From Paenibacillus sabuli (GTDB lineage: Bacteria; Bacillota; Bacilli; Paenibacillales; Paenibacillaceae): a stretch of DNA of 64,000 bases. Shown in pieces: positions 32,691-42,326 of this stretch. The stretch is taken from the NCBI RefSeq assembly GCF_014705605.1, contig NZ_JACXIZ010000020.1:62001-126000 (forward strand), read 5' to 3'. Each line of letters starts with the position of its first letter. Within the stretch, counting starts at the first letter, position 1. The notes under the pieces were generated by a model. It had not been told where the DNA came from and did not search any database. It saw only the letters and a program-made list of their open reading frames with translations. Made by a program: the position numbers and the translations under genes.

Positions 32691-33980
32691 ATGACGTTAT
32701 CCAGATCGGATCAGCACCAGCAGCAAAAAGCGCGACGCAAACGGCGCTTGAAGCGGCGGGTGACGCTTAATTTGCTCTTGCTCTTGCTGATTGTTGCCAT
32801 TGGCGGTATGCTGTGGGCAAGTGAATCATTCGTATGGCCCTGGGAGAAAGCACCGCCGATTGCGTACGCGCCGGATCAAAACGAACTGCAAAATACGGAG
32901 TCGGGGTCATCTGCGCCGGAGAACGAAGGTGAAGAGAGCCAGGGCCCCGATTCGCAGGAGAGCGGCGAGCAGCCGCCGTCTTCGCGTCCGGACGAGGCAG
33001 CGCGCGACGTTCACTTGGCCTTCGTGGGCGATCTGCTGCTGGCGGGTTCGGTGGACAAGACGATGCGGAGCAAGGGCTATGCTTATCCGTACGAGGGCGC
33101 GCTCGCTTTTTTGCAAGGAGCGGACCTGACCGCCGGCAATCTCGAGAATCCGATCACGCTGCGCGGCGTAGCCGCGGAGAACAAGTCGTTTGTGTTCAAG
33201 GGCTCGCCGGAGTCGCTTCCGGCGCTGCGAGAGGCCGGCTTCGACGTCGTCAGTCTGGCCAACAATCATACGCTGGATCAGGGCGTAGAAGGTCTGCTGG
33301 ATACGATGAAGCACCTGGACGACGCGGATATACCGCATGTCGGAGCGGGCCGCGACGATACGGAGGCGTTCACTCCCGTGCTGCTCGACGCGCACGGACT
33401 GCGGGTGGCGTATCTCGGACTGAGCCGCGTCGTCCCGGAGGTCAGCTGGAAGGCCGGACCGGACACAATCGGCGTAGCCGAGACGTATGATACGACGCGG
33501 GCTCTGGCGGCGATTGAGCGGGTGCGCCAAGAGGCCGACTTGGTCGTGGTCATGGTCCATTGGGGCAAGGAAAAAGCGGATTGGCCCGAAACGTATCAGC
33601 GCGACTTCGCCCGCCAGTACATCGATGCGGGCGCCGATCTCGTGATTGGTTCTCATCCGCACGTGCTGCAAGGCTTCGAACGCTACAAGGGCAAATGGAT
33701 CGCCTATAGCCTCGGCAACTTTATCTTCAATATGACCCGGTACGAACGGTCGGCGGAGACCGGCGTGCTGGATGCCCATTGTACGGCTGCGGGCGACTGC
33801 GAGCTGCGCTTCCATCCGATGCTCGCCGAGCAGTCCCGGCCCGCGCCCATGGACAATGAAGAGGGCGAGCTGCTCCTGAAGCGGCTCGAGCAAATCTCGT
33901 TCGGCGTCGCAGTCGAGGCGGACGGCACGCTGCGCGATACCGGCGGAGCGCCGCTGGCCGCGAGCGGGGCGACGGGATAG
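32691..33980 (+). CDS. CapA family membrane-anchored metallophosphatase-like protein
   Basis: 429 residues, ATG start after AAAGGAG. A basic cytoplasmic head (KARRKRRLKRR), one membrane helix (residues about 27-46) and an acidic, low-complexity linker (about 65-105) lead to the CapA/PGA_cap domain: LAFVGDLLLAGSV, NLENPITLRG, SLANNHTLDQG, VHWGKEK and GSHPHVLQGFE with its metal-binding His/Asp set. Relatives take part in poly-gamma-glutamate capsule synthesis, but no capBC genes are near. The ECF-type promoter suggests induction by envelope stress. Confidence 0.9.
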   Translation: MTLSRSDQHQQQKARRKRRLKRRVTLNLLLLLLIVAIGGMLWASESFVWPWEKAPPIAYAPDQNELQNTESGSSAPENEGEESQGPDSQESGEQPPSSRPDEAARDVHLAFVGDLLLAGSVDKTMRSKGYAYPYEGALAFLQGADLTAGNLENPITLRGVAAENKSFVFKGSPESLPALREAGFDVVSLANNHTLDQGVEGLLDTMKHLDDADIPHVGAGRDDTEAFTPVLLDAHGLRVAYLGLSRVVPEVSWKAGPDTIGVAETYDTTRALAAIERVRQEADLVVVMVHWGKEKADWPETYQRDFARQYIDAGADLVIGSHPHVLQGFERYKGKWIAYSLGNFIFNMTRYERSAETGVLDAHCTAAGDCELRFHPMLAEQSRPAPMDNEEGELLLKRLEQISFGVAVEADGTLRDTGGAPLAASGATG

Positions 33981-33996
33981 TTTAGGAGGGATTCGG

Positions 33997-34785
33997 ATGA
34001 TGCAATGCTGCGCGCATCGCGGCGCTTCGGGAGAAGCGCCGGAAAACACGATGGCCGCGATTCAGCGCGCGCTGGCGCATCCGTTCGTCCAATGGATCGA
34101 GCTGGATGTCCAGCTCACTGCGGACGGCGAGGTGGTCGTCATGCACGACGAGACGGTCAATCGTACGACGAACGGACGCGGCAAGGTGCGGGAGATGACG
34201 CTGGAACGTCTGCGCCGGCTCGATGCCGGCAGCTGGTACGGCCGGGTGTTCAAAGGCGAGCGCATCCCGACCTTGGAGGAGGTGCTGCAAGCGACGGTGG
34301 GGCGTTGCCGGCTCAACATCGAGTTGAAAACGTACGCCGATTCCACCGCGGCGCTGGCGGCCAAGGTCGTGCCGATGCTGGCGAAGCATGGGCTGGAGCA
34401 CGATACCATCGTGACATCGTTTGACGCACGGGCCTTGCGTCTGGTTCGCGAGCATAGCGAATCTGTGCGGACCGGTTGGATCGTCAGCGAGCCGCCCCCG
34501 GATTTGACGGCACGTCTGCGCGACCTGGACTCGACCTTTCTCTCGCTCAGCTACAAGCACGTGGCTTCGGCGCGTCTAGACGAGCTGCGTGCGGCGGGCG
34601 TGGAGGTCATGATCTGGACGGTGAACAGTGCCGCGCATTTGCAGCGTTTGGCGCAGCTGGAGCGCGACTTGATGCTCTGCACCAATTACCCGGCGCGTTA
34701 TGGCCTGGCGGTGTTGCATGGAGCGGATTCGACGGCGCGGCGGTCCGCCATCTGGCGGCCCTTTTTTACGCGCAGACGGCAATAG
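33997..34785 (+). CDS. Glycerophosphodiester phosphodiesterase
   Basis: 262 residues, ATG start 8 bases after AGGAGGG. The HRG motif (CAHRGASGEAPENT, residue 5) with ELDVQLTADGEVVVMHDETVNRTTNG holds the catalytic histidines and acidic metal ligands; NIELKTY near 107 is the third block. It hydrolyses glycerophosphodiesters to glycerol-3-phosphate and alcohol. No signal peptide, so it is cytoplasmic. It follows the CapA-like gene by 16 bases. Confidence 0.95.
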   Translation: MMQCCAHRGASGEAPENTMAAIQRALAHPFVQWIELDVQLTADGEVVVMHDETVNRTTNGRGKVREMTLERLRRLDAGSWYGRVFKGERIPTLEEVLQATVGRCRLNIELKTYADSTAALAAKVVPMLAKHGLEHDTIVTSFDARALRLVREHSESVRTGWIVSEPPPDLTARLRDLDSTFLSLSYKHVASARLDELRAAGVEVMIWTVNSAAHLQRLAQLERDLMLCTNYPARYGLAVLHGADSTARRSAIWRPFFTRRRQ

Positions 34786-34851
34786 CGTCATTTAGCGGCA
34801 ATAAGGGAAGCAATAGACGCAATCGGAGATGGAAGGGGGGCGGCATAACGC

Positions 34852-35724
34852 GTGAATCTGACAGACTCCTGGGTGCTTCGCCTTGTGCTTGGCTTGGCAG
34901 CCGGTGCGGCGGTAGCCGGACTGGCTTATCGCCGACAATCGCTTTCGGGCTCCGGCGCTCTGGCCGCTGCGGCGATGGGCGCCGCTTACTTTACACTGGG
35001 CGGACCGGTGTGGTTCGGCGTGCTGCTGGCCTTCTTCGGTTCGTCGACAGCATGGTCGCGCTACAAGCGCAAGCATCGCGCCAAGCGAACCGCCGAGAAG
35101 AATTATGCCAAAAGCGGGCGGCGCGATGCCCTGCAGGTACTGGCTAACGGCGGGCTCGGCTTGCTTTTGTGCGGCGCGCACGCGCTTTGGCCGCATGGCG
35201 GCTGGCTGGCGGCGTTCGCGGGCGTCATGGCGGCGGTCAATGCCGACACCTGGGCGACTGAGCTCGGCGCGCTCAGCCGCATGACGCCTCGCGCATTGAT
35301 TGGCGGCAAGCGCGTGCCGGCCGGCACGAGCGGCGGCGTCACGCTGCTCGGCAGCGCGGCTGCCTTGGCCGGCGCGTTGTTCATCGGCATCGTTGCCGCT
35401 ATATTGGCCGGCTGCTGGCCGGTTTCGGCGTCGTTCGGGCAGGACAGCGGCACTGGAGCGCTTGGCGCTCAGGCAGTCTGGCTCGTGCCGATTGCGGCGG
35501 CGGCCGGTTTTTTCGGGTGCTTTGCAGACTCGCTGCTCGGCGCTACCGTGCAAGCGATGTATCGCTGCCGCGTCTGCGAGGCGCAGACCGAGCGAGTCGT
35601 GCACTGCGCGCGGCCGACTGCCAAGACGCGAGGTTGGCGCTGGGTCACCAACGATGCCGTCAATTTTATAGCGGCGGCTGCGGCTGGGCTATTGGCGTTG
35701 GGCTTGGGTTACGGACTACGCTAA
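34852..35724 (+). CDS. DUF92 family membrane protein
   Basis: 290 residues, GTG start after GGAAGGGGGG. Six or more membrane segments; the conserved blocks RRDALQVLANGG, NADTWATELG and GTSGGVTLLGSAAA are those of the TIGR00297/DUF92 family. Plant and cyanobacterial relatives (VTE6) phosphorylate phytyl phosphate, so a prenyl-phosphate kinase role is possible. The nearby terpene synthase at 45701 is a loose thematic link only. Confidence 0.9.
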   Translation: MNLTDSWVLRLVLGLAAGAAVAGLAYRRQSLSGSGALAAAAMGAAYFTLGGPVWFGVLLAFFGSSTAWSRYKRKHRAKRTAEKNYAKSGRRDALQVLANGGLGLLLCGAHALWPHGGWLAAFAGVMAAVNADTWATELGALSRMTPRALIGGKRVPAGTSGGVTLLGSAAALAGALFIGIVAAILAGCWPVSASFGQDSGTGALGAQAVWLVPIAAAAGFFGCFADSLLGATVQAMYRCRVCEAQTERVVHCARPTAKTRGWRWVTNDAVNFIAAAAAGLLALGLGYGLR

Positions 35725-35763
35725 AGGGAACCTTCGGTATAAGGACGCGCTGTGCGCGCGTCC

Positions 35764-35816
35764 TTGACTGTGCACGGCAAACTCGCTATACTCCAAAATG
35801 ACTTACTGGTCAGTCA
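35764..35816 (+). promoter_or_regulatory. Promoter and TetR-type operator of the RND pump
   Basis: TTGACT (35764-35769), 17 bases, TATACT (35787-35792). Right after it, TGACTTACTGGTCAGTCA (35799-35816) is a near-palindrome of the TGAC(N)GTCA kind bound by TetR/AcrR repressors, placed over the transcription start. The TetR gene at 38977 in the same unit is the likely binder. Confidence 0.75.
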
Positions 35817-35850
35817 TTTTTTAATTTATTCGACGAGAGGGCGAACGCGC

Positions 35851-38800
35851 ATGCAATTCTTGACGAAGTTCAGCTTGAAGAACGTAGCTGCAGTGATGAT
35901 CATCGCCGTCCTGTTAATGGGAGGAGGCGTCTACAGCTTCCTGGCGCTCAAGTCCGATCTGCTGCCGGATATTGAATTCCCGCAGCTTTCCGTCACCGCG
36001 GTCTATCCCGGCGCGTCCGCCGAGGATGTCGACCGCCGCGTCACCTCGCCGCTGGAAGAGCAGCTCAAGGGCGTCGAGGGGTTGAGCAGCATGACCAGTC
36101 AATCGCTCTCCAGCGTCTCGCGCATTCAGTTGTCTTTCCCGATCGGTACGGATATGGATAAGACGACGCGCGACGTCGAAGGGCTGCTGCAAAATGCGGG
36201 CTTGCCGGAGGAGGTCGAAACCCCCACCGCCAGCCGCTTTTCCTTCAGCTCGGTGCCGGTGCTGAACCTCGCCTTGTTCACGAATGGGGAACAAGCGGAT
36301 GCCTTGGCCGAACAATGGGTGCAGGAGGTGCTCAAGCCGGAGCTGGAGCGCATCGAGGGCATCAATTCGGTCGCGCTCTCCGCCGTGCCGCAGCAATATC
36401 TGGAGATCGTCGTCGATCAATCCGGGGCGGCGCGTGCGGGCATTACGTTGCAGACGATCAAGGACAATATCGACAACGCCTTTTTCTCTTATCCCGCCGG
36501 CGCGCTGCAAAGCGACGAAGTTGTCGTGCCCGTCCATGTGGAGCAAGAGCTGCAGACGCTGGAGGCGCTGGAGGCGCTCGTCATTCCGTCCAATACCGGC
36601 GGCGCCGGCGTGCGGCTTTCCGAGCTGGCGACGGTTCGCCCGCTAGAGGAAAAAAGCGAGCTGGCGCGTTACAATACGAAGGACAGCATGGCGCTGCTGA
36701 TCAACAAAAAGCAAAATGCCAACACGGTCGATGTGGCGGACCGCGTCATCGAGACGCTGGACAGCTACGAGGACCACATCCAGTACGTGATGATTTTCGA
36801 CCAGGCCGAAGCGATCGAAAGCTCGATCAACGAGCTCGTGTCCAAAGGGTTGTTCGGCGCGCTGTTCGCGGCGCTCACTGTCCTGATCTTCTTGCGGAGC
36901 TTCCGGGCGACCTTCATTGCCGTGCTCTCGATTCCGTTGTCCCTCTTGATCGCTGCAATCTTCATCAAGTGGTGGGGCTTCACGCTGAACGTGATGAGCC
37001 TGGCGGGCATGACGGTGGCGGTTGGACGGGTCGTGGACGACAGCATTATCGTCATCGAGAATATTTATCGCAAGCGCAAGCTTGAGCCGCAAGCCGACCG
37101 CACGGAAATGACCAGAGAAGGTACGCGCGAGATGATGAGCGCCATTCTCTCGTCAACGCTGACGACGGTCGTCGTCTTTCTGCCGCTGGGTCTGGTAGGC
37201 GGCATTACCGGCGCGTTTTTCCTGCCGTTCGCGCTGACGGTGGTCGTGGCGCTGCTGGCGTCGCTGCTCGTCTCGATCACCGTTGTGCCGGTGCTTGCTC
37301 GCAGTTCCTTCGTCAAGCTGCACGAGCAATCGCGCGAGCCGTTCTATATACGCGTGTACGAGCGAATTATTCGTTTTGCATTGCGGCGCAAAGCGCTGGT
37401 GCTGCTGACGGCGCTGGTCTTGCTGATCGGATCGGGCGTGCTGTACCAGTTCAGCAACGTCGGGTTTGTCTTCTTGCCCAATGAGAAGCAAAAAATCATC
37501 TCGGCGACGGTGGAGCTGCCGCCTTCCGCGACCTTGGAACGCACGGGCGAAGTGTCGCAGGCGATCGAGCAGCAGCTGGAGCAAGAGAAAGAAACGTACC
37601 CCAAACGTTTCGCTTCGATCGGCAGCTTCGATATCGCCACCGGCTCCGCGCAGCCGAATCGCGCGGTCTATTACATCGAGCTGGCCGAGGATGCGGACAT
37701 GGAGGTCCAGCTGGCAGCGGTGGATCGCGATATCGCAGCCATCTTGGAGGAGCAGGCACCCGGTTCGACCTGGAGGGTCGAAGAGCAGGCGAGCGGCGGA
37801 CCGCCGACCAACAACAACGTCGATATTGATTTGTTCTCCGACGATCCGGCCCAACTGGAGGCAGCTTCCGCGCAGGTGGAGGAGCTGATGCTCGGACGCG
37901 ACGATCTCAAGAGCGTCACGAACAACATGCAGGCGAAGCAGCAGCAGTGGTCCGTCAAGCTAAGTGATGATAAAATGAAAGCAGCCGGTCTGAGCTCGTT
38001 CATGGTACTCGGCACGATCACGGATCGGACGCAGCCGGTCGAGGGCGGCGAGCTGCTATTCGATGGAGACAATCGCGAAGTCCGCTTGACCTACGACGAG
38101 GCGCTCGCCGGCAAGTCGGCGCTTGAGCAATTGACGCTCTTCGGTCCGCAGGGGCCGGTGCAGCTCAGCGAAGTGGCCGACATCGAGCAAGTCGACGTAT
38201 ACACCTCGGTCCAAAAGCTGAACGAGCGCGTCTATGCCCGCGTGTCCGGACAGGTCCAAGGCAATGACGTTCGCGCTGTTACTGCGGAGGTCACCGAAGC
38301 GGTGCAGCAGCTCGATCTACCGGATGGCGTGAGCCTTGAATCGGGCGGCGGCAGCGACGAGACGGTGCAGACCTTTGTAGATATCGGCATTGCCATGATT
38401 GTGGCAATCGGACTTGTTTATCTGACCATGCTGATTTTCTTTGGCCAGGCCCGCGTGCCGTTCATCATTATGTCGTCGCTGCTTTTTGTCCCGATCGGCG
38501 CTTTGGTCGGTCTGGTACTGGCGCGCGAACCGCTGTCGATGAGCGCAATGATCGGCTTGCTCATGCTGATTGGCATCGTTGTCACCAACGCCATCGTGCT
38601 GGTGGATCGGATCAATCAGAATCGTCGCCTCGGACTGACCATTCACGAAGCATTGATCGAATCCGGCAAAACGCGCCTGCGGCCGATTCTGATGACGGCG
38701 CTGGCGACGATCGCAGCCTTGCTTCCGCTCGTGTTTTCGACGCCGGAGGGCGGGCTGATCTCCCGCGGCCTTGCCGTGGTGGTCGTAGGCGGCCTGACGA

Positions 38801-38898
38801 CTTCGACCCTGCTGACGGTCATTTTCCTGCCGGTCGTCTATGAGCTGGCGTTCAGGAAACAGCACCGTCAGGAGCAACAGCGCGAGCATTCGGCCTAA
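35851..38898 (+). CDS. RND efflux transporter permease (SwrC/AcrB-like)
   Basis: 1015 residues from ATG 35851. It has the first membrane helix at residues 10-30, two large periplasm-type loops, and the two six-helix halves with GRVVDDSIIVIENIYRK near 390 and the late GIVVTNAIVLVDRINQNRR. The protein is of the Gram-positive SwrC type that works without an outer-membrane partner; no membrane-fusion gene is adjacent. It exports drugs, surfactants or lipids. Repression by the TetR protein downstream is inferred. Confidence 0.95.
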   Translation: MQFLTKFSLKNVAAVMIIAVLLMGGGVYSFLALKSDLLPDIEFPQLSVTAVYPGASAEDVDRRVTSPLEEQLKGVEGLSSMTSQSLSSVSRIQLSFPIGTDMDKTTRDVEGLLQNAGLPEEVETPTASRFSFSSVPVLNLALFTNGEQADALAEQWVQEVLKPELERIEGINSVALSAVPQQYLEIVVDQSGAARAGITLQTIKDNIDNAFFSYPAGALQSDEVVVPVHVEQELQTLEALEALVIPSNTGGAGVRLSELATVRPLEEKSELARYNTKDSMALLINKKQNANTVDVADRVIETLDSYEDHIQYVMIFDQAEAIESSINELVSKGLFGALFAALTVLIFLRSFRATFIAVLSIPLSLLIAAIFIKWWGFTLNVMSLAGMTVAVGRVVDDSIIVIENIYRKRKLEPQADRTEMTREGTREMMSAILSSTLTTVVVFLPLGLVGGITGAFFLPFALTVVVALLASLLVSITVVPVLARSSFVKLHEQSREPFYIRVYERIIRFALRRKALVLLTALVLLIGSGVLYQFSNVGFVFLPNEKQKIISATVELPPSATLERTGEVSQAIEQQLEQEKETYPKRFASIGSFDIATGSAQPNRAVYYIELAEDADMEVQLAAVDRDIAAILEEQAPGSTWRVEEQASGGPPTNNNVDIDLFSDDPAQLEAASAQVEELMLGRDDLKSVTNNMQAKQQQWSVKLSDDKMKAAGLSSFMVLGTITDRTQPVEGGELLFDGDNREVRLTYDEALAGKSALEQLTLFGPQGPVQLSEVADIEQVDVYTSVQKLNERVYARVSGQVQGNDVRAVTAEVTEAVQQLDLPDGVSLESGGGSDETVQTFVDIGIAMIVAIGLVYLTMLIFFGQARVPFIIMSSLLFVPIGALVGLVLAREPLSMSAMIGLLMLIGIVVTNAIVLVDRINQNRRLGLTIHEALIESGKTRLRPILMTALATIAALLPLVFSTPEGGLISRGLAVVVVGGLTTSTLLTVIFLPVVYELAFRKQHRQEQQREHSA

Positions 38899-38976
38899 TG
38901 GACGATGGCAGGGCCGTCGATCCTGGATTCTAGATACACACCGGCTCTATGAATGGCTGGAAAGGAGGTCTCGCTG

Positions 38977-39552
38977 ATGGCGGCGACGCATGGAGACAAG
39001 CTGGAATTAATTCTTGATGCGGCGTATCGGGTCTTCGGCACGGCAGGCTTCTATGAGACCAAAATGTCCGAGATTGCAGATGCAGCCGGCATTGCCAAAG
39101 GCACCCTTTATCTTTATTTTTCCAGTAAAGAAGCCTTGTTCATGGCGGTCACCAAACGGGATTTCGAACATTTCTTGGAACGCCTGCACGAGGTGCTGCA
39201 TCAAGAAGGCGCGCTGGAGGAGAAATTGCACGGCGCTGCTTCGCATCATCTCTGGTACTATTATCAGGTCAAGCATTATCCGCGGCTCTTTTTCCACGCG
39301 CCCAACAGCGACGCGGGGTTGATGGAGATGATGCATGGCTTTATACGAAAGTACAACGCGATGCTTGCGCAGATGCTGGAAGCGCATGAAGTGAAGCAGG
39401 CCGAGCTTCATGCGCGATCCTTTATCGGCATTTTGGACGTGTTCAAAATGGATATTTTGATGGACCCTACGTTCAGTGAGGACGATTTGCGCGAGCGTGC
39501 CCGATTTGCCGTCCAATTGTTCTCCCGGGGCTGCGAGGCCGGCAGCGCTTAG
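38977..39552 (+). CDS. TetR/AcrR family repressor of the RND pump
   Basis: 191 residues from ATG 38977, 7 bases after AAAGGAGGT; ATG 38953 lacks a ribosome binding site. N-terminal helix-turn-helix ILDAAYRVFGTAGFYETKMSEIADAAGIAKGTLYLYFSSKEALF is the TetR fold; the C-terminal part is the ligand pocket. It is 78 bases after the pump gene and ends at a strong terminator. It probably represses the promoter at 35764. Confidence 0.93.
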   Translation: MAATHGDKLELILDAAYRVFGTAGFYETKMSEIADAAGIAKGTLYLYFSSKEALFMAVTKRDFEHFLERLHEVLHQEGALEEKLHGAASHHLWYYYQVKHYPRLFFHAPNSDAGLMEMMHGFIRKYNAMLAQMLEAHEVKQAELHARSFIGILDVFKMDILMDPTFSEDDLRERARFAVQLFSRGCEAGSA

Positions 39553-39614
39553 CATCGGTCCGGGTCAAAACGATCAAGGACGAAACAGCGCAAGCGGTCC
39601 TCTGGCGATGCTTT

Positions 39615-39655
39615 AAACCCCCGCCCTCCTCGTGAAGAGGAGAGCGGGGGTTTTT
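39615..39655. terminator. Bidirectional intrinsic terminator between tetR and pepF
   Basis: AAACCCCCGC...GCGGGGGTTTTT with an inner CTCCTC/GAGGAG stem. The T-run serves the plus strand, and TTTAAAG on the minus strand can serve pepF. Confidence 0.9.
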
Positions 39656-39687
39656 GGTACAGCCTAAACCGATTGCTCAAAACGCGT

Positions 39688-41484
39688 TTAGTTTGCGCCG
39701 GTTAATTGTTCCATTTGCTCAAGCAGACCCTCGAAGACGCTCATCGCCTGGCTAATCGGCTCCGGCGAGGACATGTCGACGCCCGCTTTTTTCAGAATGT
39801 CGATGGAATAGTCGCTGCCGCCGCTTTTCAAGAAGCCCAGGTAACGGTCTACCGCCGGCTGTCCTTCGTCAATAATCTGCTTGGCAAAGCTCGTCGCGGC
39901 CGAAAAGCCGGTGGCATACTTGTAGACGTAAAAGCTGGTATAGAAGTGGGGAATCCGGGCCCATTCCATCTCGATATCTCGGTCCACGACCATATCCTCG
40001 CCGTAGTACAGCTTGTTGAGGTCGTAGTAAATTTTGCTCAGCTCCTGCGGCGTGAGCGAGTCGCCTTGCTCCACCTTTTCGTGAATGATTTTCTCGAACT
40101 CGGCGAACATCGTCTGACGGAATACCGTCGTCCGGAACTGATCCGCGTAATAGGTGAGCAAATACATCTTCTCGCGCGCTTCGGTCGAGTTGCCGAGCAT
40201 ATCGTGCATGAGCAAGGCCTCGTTGAGCGTCGAGGCGACCTCCGCGAGAAAAATCGTGTACTGGGCATCGCGATAAGGAAGCGCCTCATCGGAGAAGTAC
40301 GAATGGAGCGCGTGGCCCATTTCGTGCGTTAAGGTAAACATGCTGTTCAAGTTGTCGTTATGGTTCAGCAATACATACGGGTGCGTGCCGTATGCGCCCC
40401 AGCTATAGGCGCCGCTGCGCTTGCCCTCGTTCTCGTAGACGTCGATCCAGCCATCGCCGAACCCCTTTTGCAGCACGTCCAGGTACGTATCGCCTAGCGG
40501 CTTCAGGCTTTGGGCAACGCGGGTTTTGGCATCCTCGTACGAAATATCCATCTTGTATTCGTCGACAAGCGGCGCGAACAGGTCGTACATATGGAGCTCA
40601 TCGACGCCAAGCAGCTTTTTACGCAGCTTCATGTAGCGGTGCATGAGCGGGAGATGCTTGTGAATGGTATCGATCAGGTTGGTGTACACGGTAGTCGGAA
40701 TGTTGTCGCCGAACAACGACATTTCAAGCGCCGACGGGTAGTTGCGGGCGCGGGCATAAAAAATATTTTTGGTGACGTTCGCATTCAGGGTCGAGGCGAG
40801 CGTATTTTTCAATTTACCGTAAGAGGCATACATGGCCTGGAACGCCTCGCGCCGGACCTCGCGATTTTTGCTTTCGAGGAACTGGATATAGCGTCCGTGC
40901 GTCAGCTCGACTTCTTCACCTTGCTCGTTTTTTACTTTAGGGAATTTTAGGTCGGCATTGTTGAGCATGCCGAAAATCGTGCCGGGCGCCTGGCTGATAT
41001 TGCCGACCTGGGCGAGCAGCATTTCCTCTCGCTGCGACAGGACATGCGGCTTCTCGCGGCGCATTTCCTCCAGCGTGCGACGGAATGGCGCCAGCTGCGG
41101 ATTTTCAATCAAGGCGTTCAACGTCTCGTCCGGCAGGCTGAGCACTTCCGGAGTGATGAACGATTGCGCTTCGCCCGCCTCGACGCTCAGTTTTTTTGCT
41201 TTGTCCGAGAGCGCCTGATAGACGGGCTCGGCCATATCCTCGTGGTGACGCATATTGGCGTACACATACAGGCGCTCCACGTGCTGGGACAGCTCGTCCT
41301 CGAGCTCAAAGCAGGCCTTGAGCTGTGACGGATCGGACAGTTTGCCCTGGAACGCCGCGATTTTGCCGATTTGCTTTTTGGCTTCGGCAAATTCCCGCTC
41401 CCAGGCAGACTGATCGGCAAACATGTCTTCGAGCTTCCAGCGGTGCTCCGGCTTCGTTTCCGAGCGTTTGACAACTGCGTTCAT
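39688..41484 (-). CDS. pepF: Oligoendopeptidase F
   Basis: 598 residues from ATG 41484, 6 bases after GGAGGAGG. M3B zinc peptidase: H387-E388-x-x-H391 in LTHEMGHALHSYF, with EVASTLNEALL downstream giving the third ligand. It cleaves 7-17-residue peptides in the cytoplasm. The frame continues 39 codons upstream without a stop to GTG 41601, which has its own AAGGAGG and codes a signal-peptide-like stretch (KWLPVALTLLLLQQPVSVV), so a longer exported form is possible. Confidence 0.95.
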   Translation of the reverse strand: MNAVVKRSETKPEHRWKLEDMFADQSAWEREFAEAKKQIGKIAAFQGKLSDPSQLKACFELEDELSQHVERLYVYANMRHHEDMAEPVYQALSDKAKKLSVEAGEAQSFITPEVLSLPDETLNALIENPQLAPFRRTLEEMRREKPHVLSQREEMLLAQVGNISQAPGTIFGMLNNADLKFPKVKNEQGEEVELTHGRYIQFLESKNREVRREAFQAMYASYGKLKNTLASTLNANVTKNIFYARARNYPSALEMSLFGDNIPTTVYTNLIDTIHKHLPLMHRYMKLRKKLLGVDELHMYDLFAPLVDEYKMDISYEDAKTRVAQSLKPLGDTYLDVLQKGFGDGWIDVYENEGKRSGAYSWGAYGTHPYVLLNHNDNLNSMFTLTHEMGHALHSYFSDEALPYRDAQYTIFLAEVASTLNEALLMHDMLGNSTEAREKMYLLTYYADQFRTTVFRQTMFAEFEKIIHEKVEQGDSLTPQELSKIYYDLNKLYYGEDMVVDRDIEMEWARIPHFYTSFYVYKYATGFSAATSFAKQIIDEGQPAVDRYLGFLKSGGSDYSIDILKKAGVDMSSPEPISQAMSVFEGLLEQMEQLTGAN

Positions 41485-41690
41485 CGTATTCCTCCTCCAA
41501 TTATGTACAGCATCGTTTTTGTTCGGATTCATTTGCACAGCGACGACCGAGACCGGTTGTTGCAGCAGCAAGAGAGTCAATGCCACGGGCAGCCATTTCA
41601 CGTTTGGCGGGGCCTCCTTCAGACAGTTTGCCCCTAGTATGGACCGCATCGCGCCATTTCATGACAGGCCGCCCGGGCGGCGTCGCTTTT

Positions 41691-41873
41691 TTAGGTCTTG
41701 CCGAGATTAAGAAAGCTGAAAACGAGCGCAAAAAAGGCAAAGGCAATCAGCACGATTGCAACCAAAGCCATGCCGCGCCGCATGGTCTGGGGAATCTGCT
41801 CGCGCCGCATCAAAATAACGGCACCGAGCGAAAAAGCGGCAATGATAAAAATAAGCGTCGATGTTGTGTCCAT
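41691..41873 (-). CDS. Small two-helix membrane protein
   Basis: 60 residues, ATG start 5 bases after GGGAGGAA. Two hydrophobic segments (residues 6-21 and 35-55) flank a basic loop (RREQIPQTMRRG). The family is not recognised. It is in the same direction as pepF, about 200 bases upstream of it. Confidence 0.6.
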   Translation of the reverse strand: MDTTSTLIFIIAAFSLGAVILMRREQIPQTMRRGMALVAIVLIAFAFFALVFSFLNLGKT

Positions 41874-41902
41874 CGGTTCCTCCCGTTAAGCGGCGCTTCG
41901 CG

Positions 41903-42136
41903 TCATACAGCTTTGAACGCGTCGATGATGGCCTGGCGCTCTTCCTCGCGTCCTGCGTAATCTTGTTCCCGGAAGCGGTTTTCCGCCCAGTGCATCATTT
42001 GCGGACGGCTGACGAAGGTGTGGCAATCCTCGCCCCACTGATCCGAGATTTCGCGGACGATCAATTTTTTTCCTTGCACCTCGACCGTCAGCATGTTGTA
42101 TTTATCGGTTTTGTAGATTTGATGCTTCTTGAACAT
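41903..42136 (-). CDS. Small conserved hypothetical protein
   Basis: 77 residues, ATG start with GAGGT 11 bases upstream. It is a soluble, charged protein with a strand-rich start (YNMLTVEVQGKKLIVREISDQWG) and a helical end (REEERQAIIDAFKAV). Good strand/helix pattern and codon use support a real gene; I recognise no domain. It precedes the small membrane protein by 29 bases on the same strand. Confidence 0.65.
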   Translation of the reverse strand: MFKKHQIYKTDKYNMLTVEVQGKKLIVREISDQWGEDCHTFVSRPQMMHWAENRFREQDYAGREEERQAIIDAFKAV

Positions 42137-42287
42137 GACGGCATACGACCTCGCTTCCTTTTTTTATCATCATAGCGAATATCACCGGTAGAACGCAACC
42201 GCTAACGATGGTACAATGACAACAATGCCGCGCACGGATACAACATCCGAACAAACGACGTGCGAAAAGAGCTTGCAGACCCAAAAA

Positions 42288-42326
42288 GCAGAGCAGTCAA
42301 GCAGAGCGGTCAAGCAGAGAGTTCAA
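42288..42326. repeat. Three tandem 13-base repeats in a low-complexity leader
   Basis: GCAGAGCAGTCAA, GCAGAGCGGTCAA and GCAGAGAGTTCAA follow each other exactly. Related GTCAAGCAGAGC returns at 42363, and the purine-rich run goes on to 42420. The tract fills the leader of the methyltransferase gene. Confidence 0.8.
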
